This document shows, in pieces, positions 19,208 to 29,068 of a stretch of 64,000 bases of DNA. The stretch covers positions 45,557 to 109,556 of the forward strand of contig CAJFNC010000012.1 in assembly GCA_904393835.1 (NCBI GenBank). Direction: 5' to 3'. Below the pieces are notes generated by a model, which saw only the letters and a program-made list of their open reading frames with translations, had not been told where the DNA came from and did no database searches. The translations under genes were made by a program, and so were the position numbers. The number at the start of each line of letters is the position of its first letter. Positions within the stretch are counted from its first letter, which is position 1. Source of the DNA: an uncultured Ruminococcus sp. (GTDB lineage: Bacteria > Bacillota > Clostridia > Oscillospirales > Acutalibacteraceae).

Positions 19208-20626
19208 CTACTGTCTGACCTTGCCGCCGTTTGCTGCAAACTTAACTTCGTAGTTAGCAAACATTTCTATGTCTTCATATGTGATTGTGTAGAGACCGTC
19301 AGCAACTTCTTCCATCATATTGCTGTCGTCTGCGGGATCCCAGTTTACACCGTTGAGCCAGTTACCGTCGCCGTTACCAACTGCGATAACTTTTTCAACA
19401 TCAAGATCTGTTACCATTTCAACGCCGTCGCCTGAAACTGTTACAAATTTTGTTGCGGGATCAAATGTTACTGTTACATCACATTCAGCTGTTACATTAA
19501 ATGTAACGTTGATTTCGCCGCCGTCCTGACCGTACCAGTTCTGTGTACCGTCGGCAAGGTTCTCTACAACTTTAAGCTGAAGTGATTCTGCGGGAGCTAC
19601 TGCTTTAAATACCTTTGTATATGTACCGTCAGCGTTCTCTGTCATTACATTATCGGGTGATGTTTGTGGGTTACCGTCCCATTCTGTTCCGCAAAGAACG
19701 GGCATACCTGCTACTACATATGTAGCATCACCTACGGGTTCGGAAGGAACTGTAGGATCTGTAGCTTCTGTAGGAGCTGTTGTCTCTGTAGCCTCTGTTG
19801 CAGAAGTTGTAGGAGCAACGTAGCTTGATTCAGTAATTGCTGTTTTTGTTGTAACATTGTACTGAGCTACGTTATCTTCGTTAACAACGCTGTTGTCTAC
19901 AAACGGAACATCTGTCTCGGAAAGTTCACCTGTGCTTCCTGACAATACTTCCATTTCAAGATTTACAGTTGTATCAACTGCACCTGCATCCAAAGCACCG
20001 TCTTTTACCTTGAAGTTGAGCTGTACAAATGCTGCCTCAGTTGTAAAATCATACAATGACAAATTTGAAGCATTGAATTTGAATTCATCTACGAGGTCGT
20101 AGTTGTAAACAACACTACCAACAGGAATTTCACCTACACCCGGTACATCTACTACGAATCTCGGGAATGCCTGTGAAGCAGGGTTGTCACTTTCCGAAAG
20201 TGTCAATACATCTGAATCATAGTAAACTGTGTACTGTGTGTTGATAAACTTCATATCTGATTTCAACATGTATGTTACAGTTACTGTATCTGTATCAGCA
20301 TTGTATTCGCCCTTTGCTTCGGGGAAGAAGTTAGATGTTGCTGTTACAGTAAGAGGAGCCTGAGCAGATTCTGTAGGCTTTGTTGTAGCTTCGGGAGCTG
20401 TTGTTGCGGGAACAGTTGTTTCCTGAGGCTCTGTTGTAACCTCCGGAGCTGATGTTTCGGGAACAGTTGTTCCGGGCTCATCCTGCGCATCAACTACGGT
20501 AATTGTCATCTTTGCGCCGCTCTTTGTAGCGTAGTCAAAGTTTGAAAGATCAAGTTTAAGTGTTACGTCAGCGAGTTCATAAGGTACATCAACTACAATG
20601 TTTGAACCATTGTATGTTGCATCCAT
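19208..20626 (-). CDS. fragment 2 of modular surface protein: cohesin-like module plus X25/pullulanase-associated-like modules
   Basis: Same modules as fragments 1 and 3 in a different frame; VIAVGNGDGNWLNGVNWDPADDSNMMEEVADGLYTITYEDIEMFANYEVKFAANGG. Confidence 0.65.
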   Translation of the reverse strand: MDATYNGSNIVVDVPYELADVTLKLDLSNFDYATKSGAKMTITVVDAQDEPGTTVPETSAPEVTTEPQETTVPATTAPEATTKPTESAQAPLTVTATSNFFPEAKGEYNADTDTVTVTYMLKSDMKFINTQYTVYYDSDVLTLSESDNPASQAFPRFVVDVPGVGEIPVGSVVYNYDLVDEFKFNASNLSLYDFTTEAAFVQLNFKVKDGALDAGAVDTTVNLEMEVLSGSTGELSETDVPFVDNSVVNEDNVAQYNVTTKTAITESSYVAPTTSATEATETTAPTEATDPTVPSEPVGDATYVVAGMPVLCGTEWDGNPQTSPDNVMTENADGTYTKVFKAVAPAESLQLKVVENLADGTQNWYGQDGGEINVTFNVTAECDVTVTFDPATKFVTVSGDGVEMVTDLDVEKVIAVGNGDGNWLNGVNWDPADDSNMMEEVADGLYTITYEDIEMFANYEVKFAANGGKVRQ

Positions 20627-21302
20627 TTCTACGCCGGATACTACTGTCTGACCTTCCGGATACTACTGTCTGACCTTCTCCTATACCCCAGCTGTCAGCC
20701 CAGCCGCCGTTTGCTGCAAACTTAACTTCGTAGTTAGAAAACATTTCTATGTCTGTGTAAGTGATTGAGTAAACGTCGGGTGCAATTTCTTCCATCTTGT
20801 TGCTGTCGTCAGCAGGATCCCAGTTAGCACCGTTGAGCCAGTTGCCGTCACCGTTACCTACTGCGATAACTTTTTCAACATCAAGAGATGTTACCATTTC
20901 AACACCGTCACCTGATACTGTTACGTAGTTAGTTGTCGGGTCAAATGTTACCGTTACATCACATGTATCTGTTACATTAAATGTAACGTTGATTTCGCCG
21001 CCGTCCTGACCATACCAGATCTGGCTGCCGTCAGCTGTGTTTTCAACAACTTTAACCTGGAGTGATTCTGCGGGAGCTACGTCTGTGAATACCTTTTCAA
21101 AGGTACCGTCACCTGTTGCTGTCATTACATTGTCGGGTGATGTTGCAGGATTGCCGTCCCATTCTGTTCCGCAAAGAGCAGGCATACCCGCTACAACAAA
21201 TGTCGAGTTAGTATCTGCAGCTGATACGCTGAAGATTGTAACTGACAATGATGTAACAATGAGCATCAATGACAACAAAAGGCTTGTTGCTTTTTTGAAC
21301 AT
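20589..21302 (-). CDS. fragment 1 of modular surface protein: signal peptide plus X25-like modules
   Basis: MFKKATSLLLSLMLIVTSLSVTIFSVSAADT signal peptide; AAGGAGGA RBS; frame disrupted at the 22-bp tandem duplication 20634-20677. Confidence 0.7.
   Translation of the reverse strand: MFKKATSLLLSLMLIVTSLSVTIFSVSAADTNSTFVVAGMPALCGTEWDGNPATSPDNVMTATGDGTFEKVFTDVAPAESLQVKVVENTADGSQIWYGQDGGEINVTFNVTDTCDVTVTFDPTTNYVTVSGDGVEMVTSLDVEKVIAVGNGDGNWLNGANWDPADDSNKMEEIAPDVYSITYTDIEMFSNYEVKFAANGGWADSWGIGEGQTVVSGRSDSSIRRRNGCNIQWFKHCS
20634..20677. repeat. 22-bp perfect tandem duplication causing a frameshift
   Basis: CCGGATACTACTGTCTGACCTT at 20634-20655 and again at 20656-20677. Confidence 0.95.
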
Positions 21303-21450
21303 TTCTTTTTCCTCCTTGTAAAATAATGCTTCTATAAGCAGTATCATTATATAACAAGCTTGTGTTAAAAGTCAATAAAAAAACCTGACAAAAGACCGGA
21401 AATCGAGCAAAATGTTGTTTTTTCGTTGACTTGCACAAACATTGTCGACG

Positions 21451-22464
21451 TTATTTGTAACCATTTACATTATGCGATTGCCAATTCCAGGAATCTCGGC
21501 ACATATCCTCAAGATTTTTCTCAGCTTTCCAGCCGAGGATTTTTTCCGCCTTTGTCGCATCAGCAAAGCATTCGGCAATGTCGCCTGCTCTCCTGGGTTT
21601 AATTACATACGGAATTTCGATATTATTAACCTTGCTGAACGCCTTTACAATGTCCAAAACACTGTATCCTACGCCTGTTCCAAGATTAAAAATTTCCGTT
21701 CCCTTGTGCTCCGCCGAATATTCAATTGCCTTTACATGCCCCTTTGCAAGATCAACAACATGAATGTAGTCGCGAACACCTGTGCCGTCGTTAGTGGGAT
21801 AATCGTTGCCGAAAACACCGAGCTCTTTGAGCCTGCCTGCCGCTACCTGAGTGATGTATGGCATAAGGTTATTTGGAATACCGTTGGGATCTTCGCCGAT
21901 TCTTCCGCTTTCATGAGCGCCGATTGGATTAAAATATCTGAGAATTACTATCGACAAATCGGAGTCAGCCTTTGCAGTATCTGTAAGAATCTGCTCCATC
22001 ATCAGCTTTGTCCAGCCGTAGGGATTTGTCGGTGAGCCTGTAGGCATTGTTTCTACAAGCGGAACAGATATAGGAGTTCCGTAAACTGTTGCCGATGAGC
22101 TGAAAATAAAATTCTTCACACCGTATTTTTTCATTGTTTCAAGCAACGTAAGTGTTGTATCAATGTTGTTGCGGTAGTACTCGACAGGCTTTTCACAGCT
22201 TTCACCCACTGCCTTTAAACCCGCAAAGTGTATTACTGCATCAATTTTATTTTCATTGAAAATTTTATCAACTGCCTCTTTGTCGCAAACATCTGCTTCG
22301 TAGAGCGGAATCTTTTTACCTGTAATTTCCTCAACTCTTGCCACAGCTTCGGGACAACTGTTAGAAAAATTGTCGGCAATAATTACATCGTGACCTGCGT
22401 TTACAAGTTCAACGCAGGTATGGGTGCCTATGTAACCCGCACCTCCTGCAAGTAAAACATTCAT
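21451..22464 (-). CDS. galE: UDP-glucose 4-epimerase
   Basis: MNVLLAGGAGYIGTHTCVELVNAGHDV, IHFAGLKAVGES, SSSATVYG, NPYGWTK, NLGTGVGYSVLD. Confidence 0.97.
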   Translation of the reverse strand: MNVLLAGGAGYIGTHTCVELVNAGHDVIIADNFSNSCPEAVARVEEITGKKIPLYEADVCDKEAVDKIFNENKIDAVIHFAGLKAVGESCEKPVEYYRNNIDTTLTLLETMKKYGVKNFIFSSSATVYGTPISVPLVETMPTGSPTNPYGWTKLMMEQILTDTAKADSDLSIVILRYFNPIGAHESGRIGEDPNGIPNNLMPYITQVAAGRLKELGVFGNDYPTNDGTGVRDYIHVVDLAKGHVKAIEYSAEHKGTEIFNLGTGVGYSVLDIVKAFSKVNNIEIPYVIKPRRAGDIAECFADATKAEKILGWKAEKNLEDMCRDSWNWQSHNVNGYK

Positions 22465-22495
22465 TGAAATTTTCCTTTCTTATATACGTATGTAA

Positions 22496-23014
22496 TTAAC
22501 ACTTTTCGGGTTCGGGAAATTCTTCACCGAAAGTGTCAACGGTTACTTTTTTCATCACCTGAGCGTCAAGAGGCTTGTCGGCAAAATCCGTGTCGCACTC
22601 TGCAATTTCATTTACAACGTCCATACCCTCAATAACTTTACCGAAAGCAGCATACTGACCGTCAAGGTGGGGCGCCGCCTTGTGCATAATAAAGAACTGC
22701 GAACCTGCCGAGTCTGGCATCATCGAACGAGCCATTGAAAGAACGCCTTCGGTGTGCTTGAGTTGATTGTCAAAGCCGTTGGCTGCAAATTCACCTTTGA
22801 TTGAATATCCGGGGTTGCCGCAGCCTGTACCGTCGGGACAGCCGCCCTGAATCATAAAACCGTAAATTACACGGTGAAATGTAAGTCCGTCATAAAACCC
22901 CTTTTTTACCAAACTTATAAAGTTATTTACCGTATTGGGAGCAATCTCAGGGTAAAGCTCCGCCTTGATTACTTTTCCGTTATCCATTTCAATTGTTACA
23001 ATAGGATTTGCCAT
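22496..23014 (-). CDS. cyclophilin-type peptidyl-prolyl cis-trans isomerase
   Basis: APNTVNNFISLVKKGFYDGLTFHRVIYGFMIQGGCPDGTGCGNPGY, GSQFFIMHKAAPHLDGQYAAFGKV. Confidence 0.96.
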   Translation of the reverse strand: MANPIVTIEMDNGKVIKAELYPEIAPNTVNNFISLVKKGFYDGLTFHRVIYGFMIQGGCPDGTGCGNPGYSIKGEFAANGFDNQLKHTEGVLSMARSMMPDSAGSQFFIMHKAAPHLDGQYAAFGKVIEGMDVVNEIAECDTDFADKPLDAQVMKKVTVDTFGEEFPEPEKC

Positions 23015-23250
23015 TAATTATATTCATTCCTTTCGGCCTTGCTTATCTTAATATTAAAATATTTTTATAATTTTTTCAAGTATTTTTTAGCAAAAAAGAT
23101 AAAATTACCGAAAAAATGTTACTTAAAACTATATATAGTATAAACAAAGCAAGTCATACATATATTGGGTATTTCACATTTAACAGACTTTAATAATAAA
23201 TACGCTCTTCCTGAGAAGAAATATATAATCACTCTGATTAATAAGATCAT

Positions 23251-24258
23251 TTACTTTTCAATAGACATTGTAGCGTACGCGTTCAAGTCTGTGCCAGCAA
23301 TATTGCCGCTTAAATATTCATAATATCCCTGAGAGCCTACCATTGCCGCATTGTCGCCGCAAAGAAATTTTTCAGGCATATAAAATTCATATCCGCGCTT
23401 TTTGCACTCATCCTGCAAGGTGCTGCGCAAAAGCGAGTTTGCCGACACACCGCCGGCAATGACAAGCTTCTTTGCGTTTAAATCCTCGGCTGCCTTTAAG
23501 AAATTAGTCGTAAGGCAGTCAACAACGGCATATCTGTATGAGGCGCACACATCAGCTTTATTAAGTTCAATCCCCTTTTGCTCTGCATTGTGCAAAAGGT
23601 TGATTACCGCTGTTTTAAGACCCGAAAAGCTGAAATCATAAGGGGCGTCGTGCACCGTAGGTCTGGGAAGCTTAAAGGCAAGCGGGTCGCCGTTTTGAGC
23701 AACCTTATCAAGCTCAATTCCTCCTGGATAAGGCATTCCCATTGTTCTTGCCGCCTTATCAAAGGCTTCGCCAGCGGCGTCGTCACGTGTTTTGCCGATA
23801 ATCTTCATTTTTGTATAATCTTCAACCATCACTATGTGACTGTGACCTCCCGAAACTACCAAACACAAAAACGGCGGCTTTAATTCGGGATTTGAAATGT
23901 AGTTTGATGCTATGTGCGAGCGCAGGTGATGTACAGGCACAAGCGGAAGCCCCGTCGCATAAGACAGACCTTTTGCGAAATTCACACCGACCAGCAGCGC
24001 ACCGATAAGTCCGGGAGCGTAAGTTACGGCAATTGCTGTGATATCGTTTAATGTGACATTTGCCTCCTCAAGCGACTGAGAAACCACCTTTGAAATCACC
24101 TCGGCGTGACGGCGTGAAGCAATTTCGGGCACTACGCCGCCGTAAAGCCGATGCTCGGCAACCTGCGACGCAACGACCGACGACAGCACCTTTCTGCCGT
24201 CTTCGACAACCGCCGCGGCTGTTTCGTCACACGAAGATTCTATTGCAAGTATTTTCAT
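23251..24258 (-). CDS. tsaD: tRNA N6-adenosine threonylcarbamoyltransferase
   Basis: MKILAIESSCDETAAAVVEDGRKVLSSVVASQ; HHLRSH; GGVSANSLLR. Confidence 0.98.
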   Translation of the reverse strand: MKILAIESSCDETAAAVVEDGRKVLSSVVASQVAEHRLYGGVVPEIASRRHAEVISKVVSQSLEEANVTLNDITAIAVTYAPGLIGALLVGVNFAKGLSYATGLPLVPVHHLRSHIASNYISNPELKPPFLCLVVSGGHSHIVMVEDYTKMKIIGKTRDDAAGEAFDKAARTMGMPYPGGIELDKVAQNGDPLAFKLPRPTVHDAPYDFSFSGLKTAVINLLHNAEQKGIELNKADVCASYRYAVVDCLTTNFLKAAEDLNAKKLVIAGGVSANSLLRSTLQDECKKRGYEFYMPEKFLCGDNAAMVGSQGYYEYLSGNIAGTDLNAYATMSIEK

Positions 24259-24280
24259 ATGTATATCCTTTCGTCAGCTG

Positions 24281-24715
24281 TTAAAAATATTTTGTCATAA
24301 TGACGGCGTCCTCTTTTGGAAGCGAATAGTAGTCCTTTCGCAATCCCGCCTTAATAAAGCCGAATTTTGAATAAAGTGAGCGCGCGTTTTCGTTGCTCTG
24401 CCTTACCTCAAGGGTTAAAAAGCAAAAATTATTCTTTTTGGCATATACTACAAGCTCGTTTATAAGTGCCGTCGCAACACCATTGTGTCTGTATTTTTCA
24501 TCAACCGCCACATTATATATATAGCCCTCGTCAATGACAAAGTTCATTCCGATATAACCTATTACTCTGTCGTTCTCGCAGGCAACCAGAAAAAGCGAAT
24601 TTTCGTTGTTAAGTTCCGCTTCAATGCTCTCTCTCGACCACGGGTGTACAAAACACTGTTGCTCTATTTCGCACACCCTGTCAAGATGCGAAACCGTCAT
24701 TTTACTTATTTTCAT
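24281..24715 (-). CDS. rimI: ribosomal protein S18-alanine N-acetyltransferase
   Basis: MKISKMTVSHLDRVCEIEQQCFVHPWSRESIEAEL...; adjacent to tsaD. Confidence 0.93.
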   Translation of the reverse strand: MKISKMTVSHLDRVCEIEQQCFVHPWSRESIEAELNNENSLFLVACENDRVIGYIGMNFVIDEGYIYNVAVDEKYRHNGVATALINELVVYAKKNNFCFLTLEVRQSNENARSLYSKFGFIKAGLRKDYYSLPKEDAVIMTKYF

Positions 24716-25142
24716 ATTCCTTGATAATTTCCTCAACCGATTTTAAAATTTCGTCGCGGCATTTTCTGTAAACCTCAATATTGCCGCCGTAGGGGTCGCT
24801 GACGTTGAGAACAACAATTTTTGAAACGGGAATCAGGAAAAATTCCGACAGCATATTTGCGTGCGACTGCGACATACAGTAAAACTTTTCGTACTTTTCA
24901 AGATCAATATCGTTTATTGCCGTTGAGGTATGCCCGGACAAATCAACGCCGATTTCCATACAGGCAATTTTTGAATTGTCTGACACATCCATTCCCGTAA
25001 CTGTAGCAATGCCGAAGCTCTCGGCAGTAACGTCAATCTTTTTTTCAACGGCAAGCTTGTTAAAAATCCCCTCTGCCATAGGGCTTCTGCACGTATTGCC
25101 CGTACAGACAAACGCTATATATCTGTTATCCTTTTGCATCAT
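24702..25142 (-). CDS. low molecular weight protein-tyrosine-phosphatase
   Basis: IAFVCTGNTCRSPMAEGIF (CX4CRS), VSDPYGG; start overlaps the polA end. Confidence 0.93.
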   Translation of the reverse strand: MMQKDNRYIAFVCTGNTCRSPMAEGIFNKLAVEKKIDVTAESFGIATVTGMDVSDNSKIACMEIGVDLSGHTSTAINDIDLEKYEKFYCMSQSHANMLSEFFLIPVSKIVVLNVSDPYGGNIEVYRKCRDEILKSVEEIIKEYENK

Positions 25143-27693
25143 ACCACGTCTTTCCGATTTCAGCGTCTGCCGTAAGCGGTACACTCAGCTTTACGGCGCT
25201 TTCCATTTCTTCTTTAAGAATTTCCTTTACCTTTTGGCACTCTTCCGCAGGTGCTTCGGCTATAAGCTCATCGTGCACCTGTAAAATAAGCCTTGCTTTA
25301 AGCTTTTCCTCTTTTATTCTGCGAGCAACTTTTATCATTGCGATTTTAATTATATCAGCCGCAGTGCCCTGAATCGGCATATTTCTTGCCACTCTTTCAC
25401 CAAACGCTCTGAGCATATGCTTGCTTGAGGTGAGTTCGGGAAGATAGCGTCTGCGGCCGAACATCGTTTCAACATAGCCGTCGATTTTTGCCTTTTCGAC
25501 AATGTTCTTCATATATTCGTCAACGCCGCTGTAGTGGGCAAGATAGCTCTTTATATACTGAGACGCCTCCTTGTTTGTTACACCTATATCCTTGGCAAGC
25601 GAAAAAGCGCCTATTCCGTACACAATACCGAAGTTTACCGCCTTTGCCCTGCTTCTCATTATCGGCGTAACCATATCGAGAGGAATATTGAATACCTGAG
25701 AAGCCGTTATTGCGTGAATATCGTCGTTATTTTTAAAAGCTGCAATCATATTTTTGTCGCCTGAAATATGCGCAAGCACACGCAGTTCAATCTGCGAATA
25801 GTCGGCGTCAACAAGCATCCAACCGTCTTTGGCGCAGAAAAATTTTCTCATTTCTTTGCCGAGCTCGGTACGAACGGGAATATTCTGCAAATTAGGCTCG
25901 GTAGAGCTGATTCTGCCGGTTCGTGTTTCGGTCTGATTAAAGTTTGAATGAATACGACCGTCCTTGGCAATCACCTTTAAAAGTCCTTCGCAGTAGGTGG
26001 AGTTGAGTTTTGCAAGCGCGCGGTAGTTAAGCACCATATCCACTATCGGGTGGCTGTATCTGAGGCTCTCAAGCACATCGGCACTTGTGCTGTATCCACT
26101 CTTGGTTTTCTTTTTGCACGGAAGTTGCAGATCCCCAAACAAAACTATACCGAGCTGTTTGGGAGAATTTATGTTAAATTCCTTGCCCGCACTCTCGTAA
26201 ATTGCCGTTTCAAGGCTTTTCAACTGAGCCGAGAGAACCTCACCGTAGCTCTTTATGCCTTCACGATCAACTTCAAAACCTATATTTTCCATTTTCGCGA
26301 GCACATCGGCAAGCGGAATTTCAACTTCGTGCAAAAGTTTGTCCTGTCCGTTTGCTTTAATTTCTGAATTGAGCTTCTCACAAAGCAAATCATATACTGC
26401 AAGAGGAGAATATTTTTTATCGTTTTCGTCCTCCGTATAGGGCAGCTCAATTTCATTTGTCTTGCATAGGTTTTCGTCGTTATAGTCCTTCGCCGACGGC
26501 TCAAGCAGATAAGCCGCAAGCTCAACGTCAAAACAGAGATTTTTTGTCTCAACTGAATTTTTATCGGCATATGCAAACAGCTTTTTACTGTTACGTGTGT
26601 ATTTTTCAATATCAGAAACGATTAAATTTTTAAACAGCTTTTCATCATTGCAAACAAGCACTTCTCCGCTGTGAGTATCAAGAATTGCAAACGATACAAA
26701 TTCCAAATCATTAAGCTCAAAATTGAGATATACACTCTTTTCATTATCAAGCGCCGAACTGATTTCATCAGCAGTACAATTGTATTTTACAACAAGCTTT
26801 TTTAACTCTTTTTTCTTTTCTTCGGTTTTGGGCGCGTCGCCGAGGTTAAATTTATCTATAAGAGAGAACAGCTCCAGTTTTGCCATATATCTTGCAGCGG
26901 CGTCAGGATCCTGCATATCAATCTTGTAATCGGCAACATTTGTGTCTATCGGAGCCGTACGGCAAATTTCTCCCAGCATACGGCTTAAAACAGCGTTTTC
27001 TTTGGAATTTTTCAGCTTGTTTCTCATACCCTCTTTAATATCAAGCTCGTCTATGTGCTCATAGATATACTCAACTGTGTGATATTTTTTTATCAGCTCA
27101 CCGGCGCCCTTGGGGCCGATTCCCGCAACACCCGGAATATTATCGGAGCTGTCGCCCTGAATTGCTTTTATCTCCACAAGCTCCGACGGCGTAACGCCGT
27201 ACTCCTCCATAATTTTTTGCGGAGTATATAAAATGTCATCCTTATTTGTGCAAAGGTGCACACTTGTTTTCTCGGAAACAAGCTGAAGGCTGTCACGGTC
27301 ACCCGTTGCGAGCACACACTCGTCTCCGCTCTTTTCACAGGCAGAGGCAAAGGTTCCCAGAATATCATCAGCCTCATAGCCCTCGCAGGTAACTATTTTA
27401 CAGCCAAGCAGGGTGAGAAGTTTTTTGAGCGGCTCAAGCTGAGAAGCAAGCTCCGGCGGCATTCCCTTTCGTGTCGCCTTGTAACCTGCATAAGCCTTGT
27501 GCCTGAAAGTTGGAGCCTTTAGATCAAACGCAATAGCGACAGCGTCGGGAGATACCGTATTTTTGATTTTTAAAAACATAGTCAAAAATCCGTAAATCGC
27601 ATTGGTAAACTGACCGTCCTTGGTGGTGAGCGGTCTTATGCCGTAAAAGGCTCTGTTCAAAATACTGTTTCCGTCAATAACAAGCAGTTTCAT
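25126..27693 (-). CDS. polA: DNA polymerase I
   Basis: 5' nuclease MKLLVIDGNSILNRAFYGIRPLTTKDG; DADYSQIELRVLAHISGD; RSRAKAVNFGIVYG; LQVHDEL. Confidence 0.98.
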   Translation of the reverse strand: MKLLVIDGNSILNRAFYGIRPLTTKDGQFTNAIYGFLTMFLKIKNTVSPDAVAIAFDLKAPTFRHKAYAGYKATRKGMPPELASQLEPLKKLLTLLGCKIVTCEGYEADDILGTFASACEKSGDECVLATGDRDSLQLVSEKTSVHLCTNKDDILYTPQKIMEEYGVTPSELVEIKAIQGDSSDNIPGVAGIGPKGAGELIKKYHTVEYIYEHIDELDIKEGMRNKLKNSKENAVLSRMLGEICRTAPIDTNVADYKIDMQDPDAAARYMAKLELFSLIDKFNLGDAPKTEEKKKELKKLVVKYNCTADEISSALDNEKSVYLNFELNDLEFVSFAILDTHSGEVLVCNDEKLFKNLIVSDIEKYTRNSKKLFAYADKNSVETKNLCFDVELAAYLLEPSAKDYNDENLCKTNEIELPYTEDENDKKYSPLAVYDLLCEKLNSEIKANGQDKLLHEVEIPLADVLAKMENIGFEVDREGIKSYGEVLSAQLKSLETAIYESAGKEFNINSPKQLGIVLFGDLQLPCKKKTKSGYSTSADVLESLRYSHPIVDMVLNYRALAKLNSTYCEGLLKVIAKDGRIHSNFNQTETRTGRISSTEPNLQNIPVRTELGKEMRKFFCAKDGWMLVDADYSQIELRVLAHISGDKNMIAAFKNNDDIHAITASQVFNIPLDMVTPIMRSRAKAVNFGIVYGIGAFSLAKDIGVTNKEASQYIKSYLAHYSGVDEYMKNIVEKAKIDGYVETMFGRRRYLPELTSSKHMLRAFGERVARNMPIQGTAADIIKIAMIKVARRIKEEKLKARLILQVHDELIAEAPAEECQKVKEILKEEMESAVKLSVPLTADAEIGKTWYDAKG

Positions 27694-28868
27694 ATTTTAT
27701 ACATCACATCCGTAATTTTTCCGTTTTTGTAGTAGATTCTCGGAACACGTTTTCCGACAAGACAAACCACTTCGTAATTTATGGTGGAGGTGTTATCTGC
27801 CAGGCTGTCGGCAGTCGGTCCGCCGTTCTCGCCTGTACCGAATACAACGACCTCATCGCCCGTTTTTACATTATCAATATCTGTAACGTCGAGCATTGTC
27901 TGATCCATACATATTCTACCCACAATTTTTGCTTTTTTTCCGTTGACCAGCATATAACCGTCCTTTGCATTACTGCGGATAAAGCCGTCGGCATAGCCGA
28001 TCGGAACTGTGGCAATTTTCATATCGCGGTCAGCGGTAAAGGTTCTGCCGTAGGAAATATCCGCGCCCTTGCGTAGATTTTTTACATACGCCACTTCCGT
28101 TTTAAGCGTCATTGCGGGAATAAGATTAAGCCTTCCCTTGAGCTTTGATGACGGCGCAAGACCGTAAAGGATAATCCCCGCACGAACCATATCGCAGTAG
28201 GTTTCCGGATAATCCTCAATTGCGCCGCTGTTTGAGCAATGGCAAACGGGAATATTAATATTTCTTTTTTCAAGCTCATTTTTTACATAAATAAAGTTCG
28301 CATACTGTTTTTTTGTAAACTCTTCCCCATCAGACGTTTCGTCTGATACGCAAAAATGCGTAAACAATCCCTCGGGCACAAGATTTTCAAGGGAACACGT
28401 ATTTACAATTTCGTCTATTGAGCAGTCGTCTTCGGGAAATTTTTGGCACATAAAGCCGATTCTGCTCATTCCCGTATCTATCTTGATATGTATTTTACAG
28501 GTGCAATTTGCTTTTACACATTCCTGCGATAAACTCTTTGCATAATCGTAGCTGAACGCCGCCTGAGAAATATTGTATTCGTAAAGTCTTTTCGCCTCAT
28601 CGGCAGGAGTATAGCCAAGAATAACTATGGGAAGCTTTGCTCCGGCATTGCGAATTTCAATACCTTCGTCAATGTTTGAAACGGCAAAATAATCCGCGCC
28701 GAGCTTTTCATATATATTGGCAAGCTCCGTTGCGCCGTGACCGTAGCCGTCGGCTTTGATTACGCAGCAAATTTTTGCTTTGCCGCCTATTTTATTTTTT
28801 ATCTCATTGAAATTATGAGCGATGGCATCAAGAGAGATTTCCGCCCACGTTCTTTTTACAAAATCCAT
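27690..28868 (-). CDS. alr: alanine racemase
   Basis: RTWAEISLDAIAHNFNEIKNKIG, VIKADGYGHGA, GRICMDQTMLDVT. Confidence 0.97.
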   Translation of the reverse strand: MDFVKRTWAEISLDAIAHNFNEIKNKIGGKAKICCVIKADGYGHGATELANIYEKLGADYFAVSNIDEGIEIRNAGAKLPIVILGYTPADEAKRLYEYNISQAAFSYDYAKSLSQECVKANCTCKIHIKIDTGMSRIGFMCQKFPEDDCSIDEIVNTCSLENLVPEGLFTHFCVSDETSDGEEFTKKQYANFIYVKNELEKRNINIPVCHCSNSGAIEDYPETYCDMVRAGIILYGLAPSSKLKGRLNLIPAMTLKTEVAYVKNLRKGADISYGRTFTADRDMKIATVPIGYADGFIRSNAKDGYMLVNGKKAKIVGRICMDQTMLDVTDIDNVKTGDEVVVFGTGENGGPTADSLADNTSTINYEVVCLVGKRVPRIYYKNGKITDVMYKI

Positions 28869-29068
28869 TATTATACCTCTTTGGATACAGAGAATTATTC
28901 ATATATAATAAGATTATATTACTTTTTTCATTTTAAATCAACCGATATAAAAAATATGGGCAAAAACAATTTTGCAGGTTTTAAACCAAACTTTATTTTA
29001 GAACATTGCAATAAGATAGTTCATATGATATAATCGTAAACAACATAATATTCCGATAGGAGAAATTT

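Noticed and set aside
17574-21302. Repeated blocks considered as a CRISPR array or satellite
   Set aside because: Repeats are long, coding and domain-sized (X25/cohesin-like modules), with no short regular repeat-spacer pattern. No CRISPR array seen anywhere in the window.
25126-27693. PolA lacking obvious 3'-5' exonuclease catalytic residues
   Set aside because: Loss of proofreading residues is common in Firmicute PolA; not unusual.
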